Assembly: GCA_014529385.2 (NCBI GenBank)
Contig: CM043963.1
Location: 101,290,912 to 101,354,911, forward strand
Source of the DNA: Adiantum capillus-veneris
Taxonomy: Eukaryota > Streptophyta > Polypodiopsida > Polypodiales > Pteridaceae
Direction: 5' to 3'
Length of the DNA stretch: 64,000 nt
Shown here in pieces: positions 10,641 to 21,600 of this stretch (positions within the stretch are counted from its first letter, which is position 1; every line of letters starts with the position of its first letter). Below the pieces are notes generated by a model. It worked only from the letters and a program-made list of their open reading frames with translations, did not search any database and had not been told where the DNA came from. A program made the translations under genes and the position numbers.

Positions 10641-10981
10641 ATTTTCTCATGTAAAATGATCATTTAATATGGGGAAGTGCCAAGGGAGAAAAAGCTAGAA
10701 TATTGGTTAAGTTGGCAAACCGGCCACAATAGGGATCCAAAAGAGGGAAAATAGGGATCCAAAGGGAGAGCCATCTGCAAAAGAGCAATGTGCAACAATG
10801 GGCTTTAAAGACCCTAAGGTTCAACCCATTAAGACTTCCAAAATGCTAATGTTCCAAAATTCAAAGGTTGTGTCCAATGGCCAAGCTTAATGAAATTGGA
10901 TGCTTTATGAGTGTACCAAAAACTCTTCAAGACTCCTACATAGGAGGGAGCGATCCCTGTAAATAGGGGATGAGAGAGAAA

Positions 10982-11026
<45 letters not shown>

Positions 11027-11549
11027 GCTCCCTTTACACAAAGGGAATAAGGGAGACATGTCAGCTCCCTAGGCCATTGCCCACAAGGTGCACTTAAATC
11101 CTATTGCATGGCCATAAAGGTGGACCAATGAGAATTAGGCTAGATTAAATCTAGTTTAATTCATTTTAAAACACTTGATAAGAGAACCAATAAGAATCAA
11201 GCTCTCTAGAAGACTATTGGATAGTCTCGCAAGGGGTCCAATGAGCATTCAACAGCCCAATGGCTTGCCTGATTCCTATTGGCCAGAAGACAAAGGGGTC
11301 CAATGAGAATTTAATTGATTTATTTAATTACCTCAAGCTCTCACAAAAGGGGAAAGGGGGACACATGTCACAAGGCCATCACTTATGCTTCTCAATTTTC
11401 ATTGGCTGAGCTTTGCAGGGTCCAATGGGGTGCCAGCATGAGTAATTTGCAAGAGGGGTCGACCAAGAGAGAGAGGGGGCTGATTTTGGCAAGGCATTAT
11501 CACACACACACACACACTCACTCACACAATCTCATGTGTGAAGCAAGAA

Positions 11550-11594
<45 letters not shown>

Positions 11595-12261
11595 TCTCAA
11601 GCTTTAATGGAAAGCTCATCACCTACTCCAGGCTTGTGAGAAGGCAAGCCTACATCAACAATTCTTGGCTTTATGATGCAAATCCAACCAAGAGCCAAGC
11701 TTCAATGCATGCGCATCTCCTCTACCATGCTAATTACTAAGCTATGCTAAGCTATTATGGGTGATTAAGTGAGGAGATATACTTCTTTCTCGTAAGACTA
11801 ATCCTTCTTCCTCTCAATCTACTCTCATACTCCTCTAGCTCTCACCATCTTGGAAGGTGTGTGAGGTCTTGGGTCTGAGACCGTGAGGGAATTGATGTTG
11901 TGTTTTGTAAGTGTTTTCTTAGTGCTTGAAGCTTCCATATTCATTGCACTAGCTAGTTATTGAAGGAAGAGAAAGAGTTGTATTGTAAAATATATCCCTT
12001 GATGGGGGAAACCTATAATACAAAGCCTTTTGGAGGGGGAACCGGCTCCGTGTAAATCCGGTCCTCAACTGTTGTCAATAACTTAATTTCTCCCTCTTTT
12101 GAAGTATTGTTCATGCTTATCTAACTAGGGGTTATGCTTTTTGTTGCTCTCTCCATCCAAGCAATCTTGCTATGCTCATTAGGAATCTATCCTAATGAAG
12201 TGCTCACTATGTTCATGTTATTTTCCGCTACACACAAGTTACTTGGCCTTTAAATGTTACA
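10641..12261 (+). repeat. 5' LTR region of Gypsy-2, left boundary unresolved
   Basis: The right end is firm: TTACA at 12257-12261, one base before a primer binding site. The left limit is not, because no full 3' LTR exists to compare. The stretch holds two CT microsatellites (10983-11023, 11552-11592), a CA tract near 11502 and five dispersed copies of a GGTCCAATGAGAAT-like word. It may combine the LTR with other repeat fragments on the left. No coding motif is seen. Confidence 0.5.
11118..11430 (+). repeat. Five dispersed copies of a GGTCCAATGAGAAT-like word
   Basis: Copies lie at about 11121 (GGACCAATGAGAAT), 11184 (GAACCAATAAGAAT), 11234 (GGTCCAATGAGCAT), 11298 (GGTCCAATGAGAAT) and 11419 (GGTCCAATGGGG). 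Spacing is irregular, 50-120 bases. The CCAAT core in each suggests a repeated promoter or enhancer word within the LTR, though decay of a longer tandem repeat is equally possible. Confidence 0.6.
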
Positions 12262-12262
12262 T

Positions 12263-12274
12263 TGGTATCAGAGC
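12263..12274 (+). promoter_or_regulatory. Primer binding site of Gypsy-2
   Basis: TGGTATCAGAGC one base after the LTR end at 12261; complementary to initiator tRNA-Met, the usual primer for plant chromoviruses. Confidence 0.85.
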
Positions 12275-12679
12275 ACAAGGTTTCTCTTTTCTTGCTCAAG
12301 AAGGGAGGTCCTCAAGCTAGCTATAAATGGTTGGTATTATTAAATGCAATTGAGTAAGTACAATAGGGAATTTTCAGCCTTGCAGTGCGCCTACCTTTGT
12401 GCAGATAACGGGGCATCACCGTCGAGAGCTATGATCTTTAAAGTGGAGTCCTACGGGACTTGCCTATAGCTTAACCACTATTGATCTATTAAAAGCTTGA
12501 CAGGAGCCGGTACTATTTTGGTGTTGAAAGACCCTCTCTTTTATTACTTTCAATTAATGATATTCGAGCCACGGGTACAAGATTTTGAGTGCTTTTCTAA
12601 AGGGGTAAAGAGGAGCAACAACTAGGTCTTGAAGTGCCAAAGTACACCTAAAAAAAGTTTATACCTAAAAGTCGTTAGA

Positions 12680-14161
12680 ATGGCTGACAATAGTAAAGAG
12701 AGTGAAATTAATGTTGACAACTTTGATTTTGCTAATGAGTAGGCTACTAATGATGCCCCTATGCTTGTTAACTACCTTGTTTCTAGGCTTCAACAAGCCA
12801 TGGGCAATCCATCCCTCCAAAGTGAAGTGCAACGACAGCTTCGTGCTCATGGGATTCTCCAAAATCCTCACCATGACGAGAGAGTACCTAGGAAGCCTCC
12901 TTGCGAGACTCCCAAAAGAGGCCTCTCTCCGATTCGGGAAGAAGAAGAGGATCCATACGAAGGGCTCAAAAATGTGCTCTTCGATGACGCAACTCCTTCC
13001 CAAAGGAGAACTCAAGAGCCCCCATCAAAAGAACGAGAAAGAAGTGAGTCTCCTGCCACCTCGGCAGAGATGGCTCCCCGAAGACGGCGGGAAAAACGCT
13101 CTCCATCACCTCCTAAATGGAGAAGACCATTGCACACTTCTCCACACCATAATCCAAAGAGGGATGACAGAAAACAAGAGAAGAAAAAGGCGAGAAAGAG
13201 TCACCTTATTCTCCATGTTCTTCATCCTCTTCCTCTTATGAAGAATATGATGGTGCAGACAAAGAGGATCAAGGCAAGAAAAAGGCAAGAAAGAGGTCAC
13301 CCTCTTCCTCAAATGCTTCATCTTCTGAAGAAAGTGATGATGCAACTTTTGAACATAAAAAAGAAGAGGCCTTAGGAAATCCTATGCCGCGTGGAAGAGG
13401 TCATCCAAGTTCAAGAAGCTCAAAGAGGGAGGAAAGAGCATCTCTTTCCTTACCTACGATGGCACCTTTGGTGCTACGGACAAAGTCTTGGCTTTCATCC
13501 AACAATTCGATGCGGCATTTTGAGATGAGGGATTCATGGAGTCCTCTAAGATACACCATGTAGCTATGCACTTTCAAAAGTCCGCCAGGCAATGGTGGTC
13601 TAGCCTACGGGCAAACGGTGAAGGTCCACAAACATGTAAAGCCTTAAGAGCTTCCATTATGAAGCAGTTTTTGGCCACCGATGCCAAAGACAAAGTACTC
13701 ATTGAATGGCGAAGCTTGAAGCTCTCTTCCAACGAATCCATTCATAAATATGTAGACAAGTTTTGGGACTTACATCTCAAAGCCATTGTCTTCAAAAAGA
13801 TGGATTTTGGAGAGGAAAAACAACAATTTTGTGCGGGCTTAACTGAAGATATGGCGGAGTATGTCAACTCCCAAAGGCCACGCACCATATCTGCGATCAT
13901 ACACCATACCATGGTGGCTTCTCAAATAAATTTCCAAACAGGGGCTAAGAGAAATCTTAAGCCCACGGAAAACAAGGGTTTCAATGAGCCTAAGGGGAAG
14001 GAAAATGTCCAAAAGTCTCCTAAGGGAAATTCCAATAACAACAAAGCTAAGAGGAAGGGAGTTTACAAAGGCAAAAACAAACTCTCTCCTGAAGAGCTTG
14101 AGCGTTATCGCAAGGATAACCGTTGTTTCAAGTGTGGTGAGCAAGGGCATGCGTACCACGC
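12680..14161 (+). pseudogene. Gypsy-2 gag with CCHC zinc knuckle
   Basis: The likely start is ATG at 12680 (MADNSKES...), with an in-frame TAG at 12738; the frame then stays open to 13375 and includes a long Arg/Lys/Ser/Pro-rich, low-complexity section (about 12870-13370). The capsid part lies in another frame (about 13430-14160): YDGTFGATDKVLAF, the WW pair in SARQWWSSL (about 13588), then FWDLH and the FCAGL segment. An in-frame TGA at 13521 interrupts it. The zinc knuckle CFKCGEQGHAYHAC (about 14127-14168) is intact C-X2-C-X4-H-X4-C. Gag builds the particle and packages RNA. The length, about 490 codons, suits a plant Gypsy gag with a basic insertion. Confidence 0.82.
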
Positions 14162-14199
14162 TTGCCTCCAAAATAACACCCGCCATGAGCCTCCTAGAG

Positions 14200-14737
14200 C
14201 TACTTTGGTCGAAATCCAAGAAGGGGAAGCTCACCACAAAGGATCTCCTCTATGCCATGCTTGGGGAAAGGTAAGAGAACATGATGCTTTTTCTCTCTTT
14301 GACCCTGGTTCTACTCACAATTTCATATCCACAGAGTTGGCCACCAAGCTAGGCATCCAAGCCAATGAGATGGGAGATGTCCTACCCGCCCGAGATGGTG
14401 CTTTCAAGGGGCAAGAAGCTTCAGTCACTCCCTTAATTGGGAAATGAGGCTCCATGTCCAAAGCTATGTGGACAAAGAGGACTTCTTTATCTCTCCTCTC
14501 AAGCACGAGGACGTAATCCTAGGGGCACCATGGTTTGATCGCATGGCTATCAATGTTAAATTCCCTGAAAGGAAAATCTACATTAGGTTCAGGGAAAAGG
14601 ATATGTACATAAGCGCTAAGGAGATGGGTAACACCATACCCATTGTACATATGCAAGCTTTCAATAAGTCAATAAAGAGCTCTATTTCCGTGTACACGAT
14701 TTTTGTTAAAGATTCTAAAATGAACCTAATGCTTTAG
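14200..14737 (+). pseudogene. Gypsy-2 aspartic protease
   Basis: The active-site segment reads LFDPGSTHNFIS (about 14298-14333); the family has Asp-Thr/Ser-Gly, so Pro replaces the Thr/Ser. That change would be expected to disable the enzyme. A stop at 14445 and a frameshift separate this from the second half, where the flap and C-terminal motif ILGAPWFDRM is visible (about 14517-14546) in the frame open from 14444 to 14737. The protease cleaves the Gag-Pol precursor. Confidence 0.78.
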
Positions 14738-16015
14738 CAAAAGAAAATATAAACAATCACAAGGAACTAGACTTATCCAATTTTCTCAAGGGATTTCAAG
14801 ATGTTTTTATTGACGACATCCCTTGTGAACTACCTCCTAAATGAGGCAATGATGACCATACAATTGAACTTTTTCCAGGAAGTTCACCGCCTCATAAACC
14901 TCCTTATAGAGTTTCTCAAGCTCAACAAGAGGAGATTATGCGGCAAGTGCATGAGTTAGTTGAGAAGGGCATGGTTAGGCCTAGCTCATCTCCATTTTGT
15001 TCACTCGTGTTATATAGTGCAAAAGAAAGATGGCACATCTCATATGTGTGTCTACTATAGAGCACTAAATAGGATCACTATCAAAAATAGGTTTCCCGTT
15101 CCACAAGTAGAAGACCTATTTGATAAGCTACAAGGGTTGACCTACTTTAATATAATTGACCTAAAAAGTGGCTACCATCAAATAAGGATAGTTGATCAAG
15201 ACATTCTAAAGACCGCATTTTACACTATGTTTGGTCTTTACAAATACATTGTCATGCCTTTTGGCTTGACCAATGCACCAACCACATTCAACCATTTGAT
15301 AGAGAAGCTATTCAGGCCTCATCAAACCTTTACTGGAGTGTTCTTTGATGATATTATCATCTACTCTAATTCACCAGACAAACACAAGCAACACCTCCAG
15401 GTAATATTTCAAGTCTTAAGAGAGAATAAACTTTATGTAAATCAAAAGAAAAGTGAGTTTTTCTTACAAGAGATTCAATATTTAGGTCACATTATCTCTC
15501 AAGATGGCATCCAAATGGATCCATCAAAGCTAGAGGTAATAAAAGGATGGCCTAAACCAAGGCATCTTCATGAACTAAGAAGCTTTATAGGTATGTGTGC
15601 ATACTATAGATGCTTCATAGAAAAGTTCTCACTAATAGCAGGACCATTACATGACCTAACAAAGAAAAATGTTAGGTATACATGGTCTACTAAGGAGAAG
15701 AATGATTTTGAAAAGAATTTTGAGAAGAATGCTTTTGAAAAGCTTATCTCTCAACCTGTGCTAACACTGCTGGATCTCTCAAAGCCATTTGAGGTCCAAT
15801 GTGACACTTGTGGTGATTGCCTTGGAGTTGTCTTGCTCGAAGAAGGGCATGCCATAGCCTATGAAAGTCGAAGGCTCGACCCTGTTGAGCAAGCTCTAGG
15901 CATATATGAAAGGAACTCCTCACAATTCTATATGCCTTATATTCGTGGAAGCACTATCTATTGGGGACTCCATTCATTCTCCGGACGGATCACCGAAGCC
16001 TTAAATACTTCATGA
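14738..16015 (+). pseudogene. Gypsy-2 reverse transcriptase and first part of RNase H
   Basis: Before 14960 the linker and entry motif can be followed in broken frames: FQDVF (about 14801), KPPYRVSQAQ (about 14898), EKGMVRPSSSP (about 14961-14993), then a frameshift near 15000-15020. After it come [43 protein letters not shown] and the catalytic FFDD box (about 15341-15352). The thumb motif YLGHIIS is near 15479. RNase H begins with QCDTCGD (about 15799; the family has ..DAS..), a change that removes the usual second acidic neighbour. A short Phe-Glu-Lys-Asn repeat around 15708-15740 is a local duplication. The frame is lost near 15925. Confidence 0.86.
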
Positions 16016-16464
16016 CGCAGACCAAGCTCTTTGATAAACAAATGAGGTGGGAAAATTCCTTTCGTAATTTCATTTTCATACCACTCACAATGCTGGCAAG
16101 CACAATCAAGTATAGGGAAAAAGAGGAACCATTTACTTTACAAGATGGTTATCTTCTCTATGACAATAGACTATGTGTTACTTACTCACTACGTGAGAAA
16201 GTAATGTATGAATCTCATGCTCCTCCTTATGTGGGGCATAGAGGGATTCAGTCTACCTTAAAAGGGATTGAAACATATTTCTATTGGCCTACCATGAAAG
16301 CAAACATACAAGAGTATGTTTCTAAATGTGTGGTATGCCAAAAGACAAAGTTTGATAGAGGGAAGCAACTTGGATTGCTTCAACCTTTGCCAATCCCTAA
16401 TTATCTAATTTTATCTTTGGATTGCCTAAGTCTATCCATGGGAATACAAAAATATGGACGATAG
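15950..16464 (+). pseudogene. Gypsy-2 RNase H tail and integrase zinc domain
   Basis: The frame opens with PFILRTDHRSLKYF (about 15967-16008), the RNase H segment with its acidic TDH. The usual VADALSR tether is missing, so a small deletion has joined RNase H to the linker before integrase. The HHCC zinc domain follows: HAPPYVGHRGIQ (two His, about 16216-16250), FYWPTM (about 16279), then CVVCQKTK (about 16327-16350). The first core aspartate is expected near LSLDCLS (about 16414), where the frame then shifts. Confidence 0.82.
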
Positions 16465-16862
16465 TAGACAGGTTCAATAAACAAGCTCATTTTATACCTG
16501 TCAAAAATACTATCAAAGCCCATCAAATGGCAACCCTCTTCATATCACAAATCTTCAAGTGTCATGGCTTGCCAATGTCCATAGTGTCGGATAGAGATCC
16601 TAGAATGACCAGTAATTTTTGGAAGGGTCTCTTTGAGAATTTAGGGACAAGGCTAAACTTCTCTTCGGCCTATCATCCGCAAATGGATGGCCAAAGTGAA
16701 ATAGCTAACGTAACAATTCTTGATCTACTAAGAGTCTATGTAACGGAAGTAGATAAAAGATCCCAATGGGAGAAGTACTTACCCTTAGTGGAGTATGTCT
16801 ACAATAACACTGTACATACTTCCATGGGGGAAGCACCTTTCGAGGTAATTGAGGGAAGATAA
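16422..16862 (+). pseudogene. Gypsy-2 integrase catalytic core
   Basis: Core motifs are IVDRFNKQAHFIP (about 16461), VSDRDPRMTSNFW with the second catalytic Asp (about 16586-16624), and MDGQSEIAN with the catalytic Glu (about 16685-16710). VEYVYNNTVHTS (about 16791-16826) is the usual tail. A TAA at 16860 ends the frame before the C-terminal region. Confidence 0.85.
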
Positions 16863-17507
16863 AAAATTACCTTGCTACTTAAGGTACATGGGAAGATCTT
16901 TGCTGCAGATGAGTATAGCCGAGACATACAAGAATATTTCCAAAAGATTAAGGATACTATCTCTATCTCAAAGGAAAGGCAAAAGGTTGCTGCTGATAAG
17001 CACAAAAGAGCCCAAGCCTTTAAAGGAAATGATTGGGTCTTAATTAAATTTCCCAAGGCTCGATTAAGGCACATCACGGGCACATTAAGTCTCTATTAAG
17101 GCGCATCACGGGCAAGAATCCTAAGGGACACCAAAAGTACTATGCTAAGTTAGCAAAAAGGTATTATGTTCCCTTCCAGTTTCTTCGACCAATCAATGAA
17201 ATTTCCTACTAACTCAAGTTGCCCAGCCATTGGCTCATACACATTGCTTTTCATGTGAGCCTACTAAAGCCTTACAAAGGAGAGCCACCTCAAGAACTAA
17301 CTATTGAAGACCCACCATAGATTGAGGACCAAGACGAGGTGTTGTAGCTCGAGTCCATTCTCCGACATGAAGACAAGGTATTAAGAGGCGATAAGACTAT
17401 TCGATGATATCTTATTAAGTTTAAGAATTATCCTTTTGAAGATGCTAGATGGATGCAAGGCATACAATTAAAGGATAACCTAAACCTTGTCAATGATTCC
17501 CTAGAGT
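16863..17507 (+). pseudogene. Gypsy-2 integrase C-terminal region and chromodomain
   Basis: A coiled, basic stretch (KERQKVAADKHKRAQAFKG, about 16971-17028) leads to WVLIKFPK. A local duplication of GGCACATCACGGGCA-like text follows (17069-17085 and 17100-17115). The end carries a chromodomain signature spread over broken frames: HPAFHVS-like text near 17250, LKPYKGEPP near 17269, then YLIKFKNYPFEDARWM (about 17408-17455). The stop is TAA at 17507. Chromodomains bind modified histones and steer integration. Confidence 0.72.
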
Positions 17508-17768
17508 AAGCAAATGTACAAATGTTTAAAATGAACAAAGTTCTTGTTTTATAAGACTCTTTTTTTCTTTATTGTGCACAAATGTTAAGTAGTATGCATG
17601 CTTAGAATCAAGTTTGCGGAGATGATGTCTCCCAAACACGAAGTAGATCTTGTCACTCTACTATGGAAGATTGATAGGACTAATGTGTAGACATGCTTAC
17701 GGCACCTTAGGCTCTCAAGCGCCAAATGGATCAGTCATCCATTCTGGAACGATGTCGTAGGGTAAGAT
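17508..17768 (+). other. Tail of Gypsy-2 after pol, possibly the start of its 3' LTR
   Basis: No coding content. A purine-rich GCGGAGATGATG stretch near 17617 followed by TGTCTCCCAAACAC could be the polypurine tract and first bases of a 3' LTR, but nothing in 10641-12261 matches it. LTR1 of the Copia array starts at 17769 and cuts it. Confidence 0.35.
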
Positions 17769-18557
17769 TGTTAAGTATGGAGCCTGATTTACCCTTGTAT
17801 TTTTCTGTGGTAAAAGTGCACATTTGTAAGGCCCCCATTATGAGGAGAAGCCATCGTGCGTGAAGGAAAATCACTCATCGGAAACCAAAATTTTCACGGA
17901 CAAGAATCAGGGGCAACTTTAAAGGCCTCGGGGGCGGAGGCCCCCGAGACTTTTTTCTTTGTCGGAATATTCTTTTTCGCCGGAATATTATGGCCAGACG
18001 GCGGCTGGAAAGTGGTCGGAAAACAACCGGTCGGTTGGCCGGTGGCCGGTAGTCAATGGCCGATGGCCGGTGGTCGGAAGTCAATGGCCGGTGGCCGGTG
18101 GTCGGTGGCCAAATTCAAAAGCGGACTTGTCTTCTCAAGGGCGGCCACTCATGGGCGGATTGGACGGTCCGATTTGGACTTATTCGCACAAGGGCGGCTA
18201 CACATGGCTGTCTCTCATAAGAGAGGGCAGCCCTTTTGGCCTATAAAAGGAGGCCATTTCTACACACATTGTAGAGTGTGAAGTTGATGCAACAAGGTGA
18301 GTGTGAGGTGGTGAGAGTGAAGCAAGGCGGGAGCTCCATTAAGGGTATAATCCCTTTGTAAACTACTTGTTGTTTTGAAGTACTAAAGCCATTGAGTGGC
18401 TGCTTTCGCGTGGACGTAGCCCACATTGGGTGAACCACGTATATCGTGTGTACTCTCTCTCTCTCTCTCTACTCTATAAGCTCGTGTATATAAATCTGTC
18501 TCTCTCCATTAAGTAATCTACTCAATTATCTATTTAGCTACGTCTTATTTCCTAACA
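17769..18557 (+). repeat. Copia array LTR1
   Basis: 789 bp, TGTTAAG...CTAACA, with 5-base inverted ends (TGTTA/TAACA). It contains a GGCCGGTGG-type minisatellite (18036-18110), a TATA box (CCTATAAAAGG, about 18240-18250) and a CT run (18452-18470) before its end. The TATA position leaves a short R-U5 of about 310 bases. Confidence 0.93.
18036..18110 (+). repeat. GGCCGGTGG minisatellite in LTR U3
   Basis: Alternating GGCCGGTGG, GGTCGGAAGTCAAT and GGCCGATGG words form a short variable repeat. Equivalent tracts lie at about 22829-22902 (LTR2), 27616-27720 (LTR3, with an extra unit), 32200-32268 (LTR4) and 36978-37056 (LTR5). Copy number differs between LTRs. The tract sits about 130 bases upstream of the TATA box. 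Confidence 0.85.
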
Positions 18558-18559
18558 AC

Positions 18560-18571
18560 TGGTATCAGAGC
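18560..18571 (+). promoter_or_regulatory. Primer binding site of Int1
   Basis: TGGTATCAGAGC two bases after the LTR1 end; initiator tRNA-Met type, as in most plant Copia elements. Confidence 0.9.
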
Positions 18572-18630
18572 AAGGTTTGCTTGTAGCTAAATTATCTCAA
18601 GGAAATATTTCCTTGAATTGAGTGGGAGTT

Positions 18631-21600
18631 ATGGCGGAGGAAGGGAAGCTCAAGATTAAGAAGTTCAACGGCAAAAACTACCAACATTGGAAGATGCAGA
18701 TTGAAGACTATCTCTACCAGAAGGACCTCTATTTGCCACTAGGCGGTCTTGCGAAGAAGCCCGCAACAATGGCAGATGAAGCATGGATTGTCCTTGATCG
18801 AAAGGCACTGGGAACAATCCGGTTAAGCTTGGCGTCAACGGTGGCCTTCAATGTTTTGGAGATGAAGACCACGGAGGACTTGATGAAGTCACTTGACGAC
18901 TTCTACGAGAAACCATCGGCATCCAATAAGGTATTTCTTATGAAGCGCTTGTTCAATCTAAAGATGGCAGAGAATGGTTCAGTTGCAAAACACCTAAATG
19001 ACTTTAACACAAACATAAGTCAACTTTGATCAGTGAAAATCAATTTCGATGACGAAGTGCGAGCTCTCCTTATACTATTATCTCTACCGGATAGTTGGGA
19101 CAGCCTTGTGATGGCTGTAAGTAATTCTATCTCTGGCACAAGTAATCTTAAGTTTGATGATGTTGTGGGTGTTCTCCTAAGCGAGGAAATGCGAAGGAGA
19201 AGCACAGGAGAATCATCAAGTGCTGCACTGTCAGTGGAAACAAGAGGAAGGCCTAAGGAGAGGTTCAAAAACCAAAAGGGTCGTGATCGCTCAAGGCGGC
19301 GCAAGTCACGCACAAAGTCAGTTCTTGAATGTTGGAACTGCTGCAAGAAGGGCCACGTCAAGAAGGATTGCTGGTCCAAGAAGAAGAAGGAGACAGAGTC
19401 TCAAGTCAACAAGCCAACATCGGAGGCCAATGTGGCAGGTAAAGTCGAGCAAGATTCTCTAATTCTCTCATTAGACAATGTGTCTAATTCCTGGATAGTA
19501 GATTCCGGGGCTTCATTCCATGCGACACCACACAAGCAACATTTCCAAGACTACACCAAAGGTAATTTTGGGTATGTATATTTGGGAGATGATGAAGCTT
19601 GTGAGATTGTCGGCAAAGGTACAGTTTCTGTCAAAACTGCTAACGGAAATGAATGGAAGCTTAAAGATGTTAGGCATGTTCCTTCTCTTCCCAAAAATTT
19701 GATCTCTACAGGACAATTGGATGATGAAGGTCACAACATTGCATTCGGAAACAAACGGTGGAAGATCTCAAAGGGATCTTTGGTGGTTTCCAAGGGTGAA
19801 AAAGTCGGTACACTTTACTTGTGTGCTGCTAGCACGCAACCTTTAGCTTGTGCAGCAACTACAGAAGTTGACAGTGCGGTGTGGCACTACCGACTTGGGT
19901 ATATGAGTGCCAAAGGAATGCAAATCCTTCAAACAAAGAAGCTTCTACCAGGTTTGAAAGAAGTGGACTTAGAGTTCTGTGAAGATTGTGTTTATGGTAA
20001 ACAAAAGAGGGTAAAATTTCAAAAATCAGGAAATGAAAGAAAAAAAAAAAAACTTGAGTTGGTTCATTTTGATGTTTGGGGTCCTGCAAGTACACCATCA
20101 CTTGGTGGCTCATTGTACTATGTAACATTCATAGACGATGCGACTAGAAAAACATGGGTTTATGTCATGAAGAATAAATCCGATGTATTTTCCATATTTC
20201 AAAGGTGGAAAGCCTTTGTGGAGAATGAAACAGGTACCAAGGTTAAATGCCTCAGATCCGACAATGGAGGTGAATATTGCAGCCAAGCTTTTGAAAGCTT
20301 TTGTGCTAGCAATGGCATTCGGAGGCAAAGGACAACCCCAAGGACACCTCAACAAAATGGGATTTCGGAAAGGATGAACATGACAATCATGGAACGAGCA
20401 CGAAGCATGCGGCTACATGCAGGCCTACCGCTTGAGCTTTGGGCGGAAGCTGTAAGTACGTCTGTGTACTTAATCAATCGGATACCCTCAACGGCATTGG
20501 ATGGGGGAGTTCTAGAAGAGGCATGGACAGGTAAACCGATGAATTAGGCATTTCTCAAAGTGTTTGGGTGTGAGGCTTTCATGCACATAGATAGAAGCCT
20601 AAGATCAAAGTTAGATGCAAAGTCCAAAAAGTGTTTCTTCATTGGCTATGGAGAAGGAGACTTTGGGTAGCGCCTATGGAATCCTGAAGATGGTAAAATC
20701 TTAAGGAGTAGGGATGTAATATTTAACGAACAAAATATGTACAAAGATTACTTGGAAAGAAAAAAAACAAAAGAAACAGGCGATGAGTACATGGTGCTTG
20801 AGGACAGTGAAGACTCAAGGACTGCAAACTGTGACAATGTGCAACAACGTCAACCAAATGAGGAGCCTCAACCTATTCCTTGAAGATCTACAAGAGCAAG
20901 TAGACCTCCAGAAAGGTTTGTTCCTTCCTTCAACCATCTCTTGATCTCAGATTCTGGAGAGCCGGAATCACATGAAGAAGCTATGCAACATGAATCCAAA
21001 GAAGAATGGACGAAGAGCATGTAAGTGGAGATGGACTCACTACATCGCAACCAAACATGGGAGTTGGTTGAGTTGCCTAAAGGCAAGCGGGCACTTCAAA
21101 ACAAATGGGTGTACAAGCTAAAGGAAGAAGAAGGTGGGAAGAAAAGGTACAAGTCTAGGCTTGTGGTTAAAGGTTTTTCTCAAAAGAAAGGTATTGACTT
21201 CAATGAAATATTTTCTCCTCTTGTAAAAATGAACTCAATTAGGCTTGTCTTAAGCCTTGTGGCTGCTCATGATCTAAATCTCGAGCAAATGGATGTAAAT
21301 ACGGCATTCCCTCAAGGTGACTTAGAGGAGGAAATCTACATGCTTCAACCAAAGGGGTATGAAGTAAAAGGTAAGGAGAAAATGGTTTGCAGATTAAAGA
21401 AGAGCTTGTATGGTGTAAAGCAAGCATCAAGACAATGGTACTTGAAGTTTGATCGATGGATGTTGGATCATGGATTCACAAGATGCAACTCGGATCACTG
21501 CGTCTACACGAAGAATTTGGTAGATGGAAAATTCATCATCCTAATGTTGTATGTTGATGACATGTTCATTGCAAGTGCTAACATGCAGAACATCAAAGAC

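Larger units (their letters stand above)
12263..17768 (+). mobile_element. Gypsy-2: internal region of a chromodomain Ty3/Gypsy element
   Basis: A full set of domains is present in Ty3/Gypsy order: gag with zinc knuckle, aspartic protease, reverse transcriptase, RNase H, integrase and a terminal chromodomain. Every domain has at least one stop or frameshift nearby. The right side is cut at 17768 by the first LTR of the Copia array, so the 3' LTR is missing or reduced to the stretch 17620-17768. Clade is not assigned beyond chromodomain-bearing Gypsy. Confidence 0.88.

Noticed and set aside
19020-20355. Open minus-strand frames opposite the Copia pol, repeated in each array copy
   Set aside because: They recur because the copies are nearly identical; the plus strand carries the real domains.
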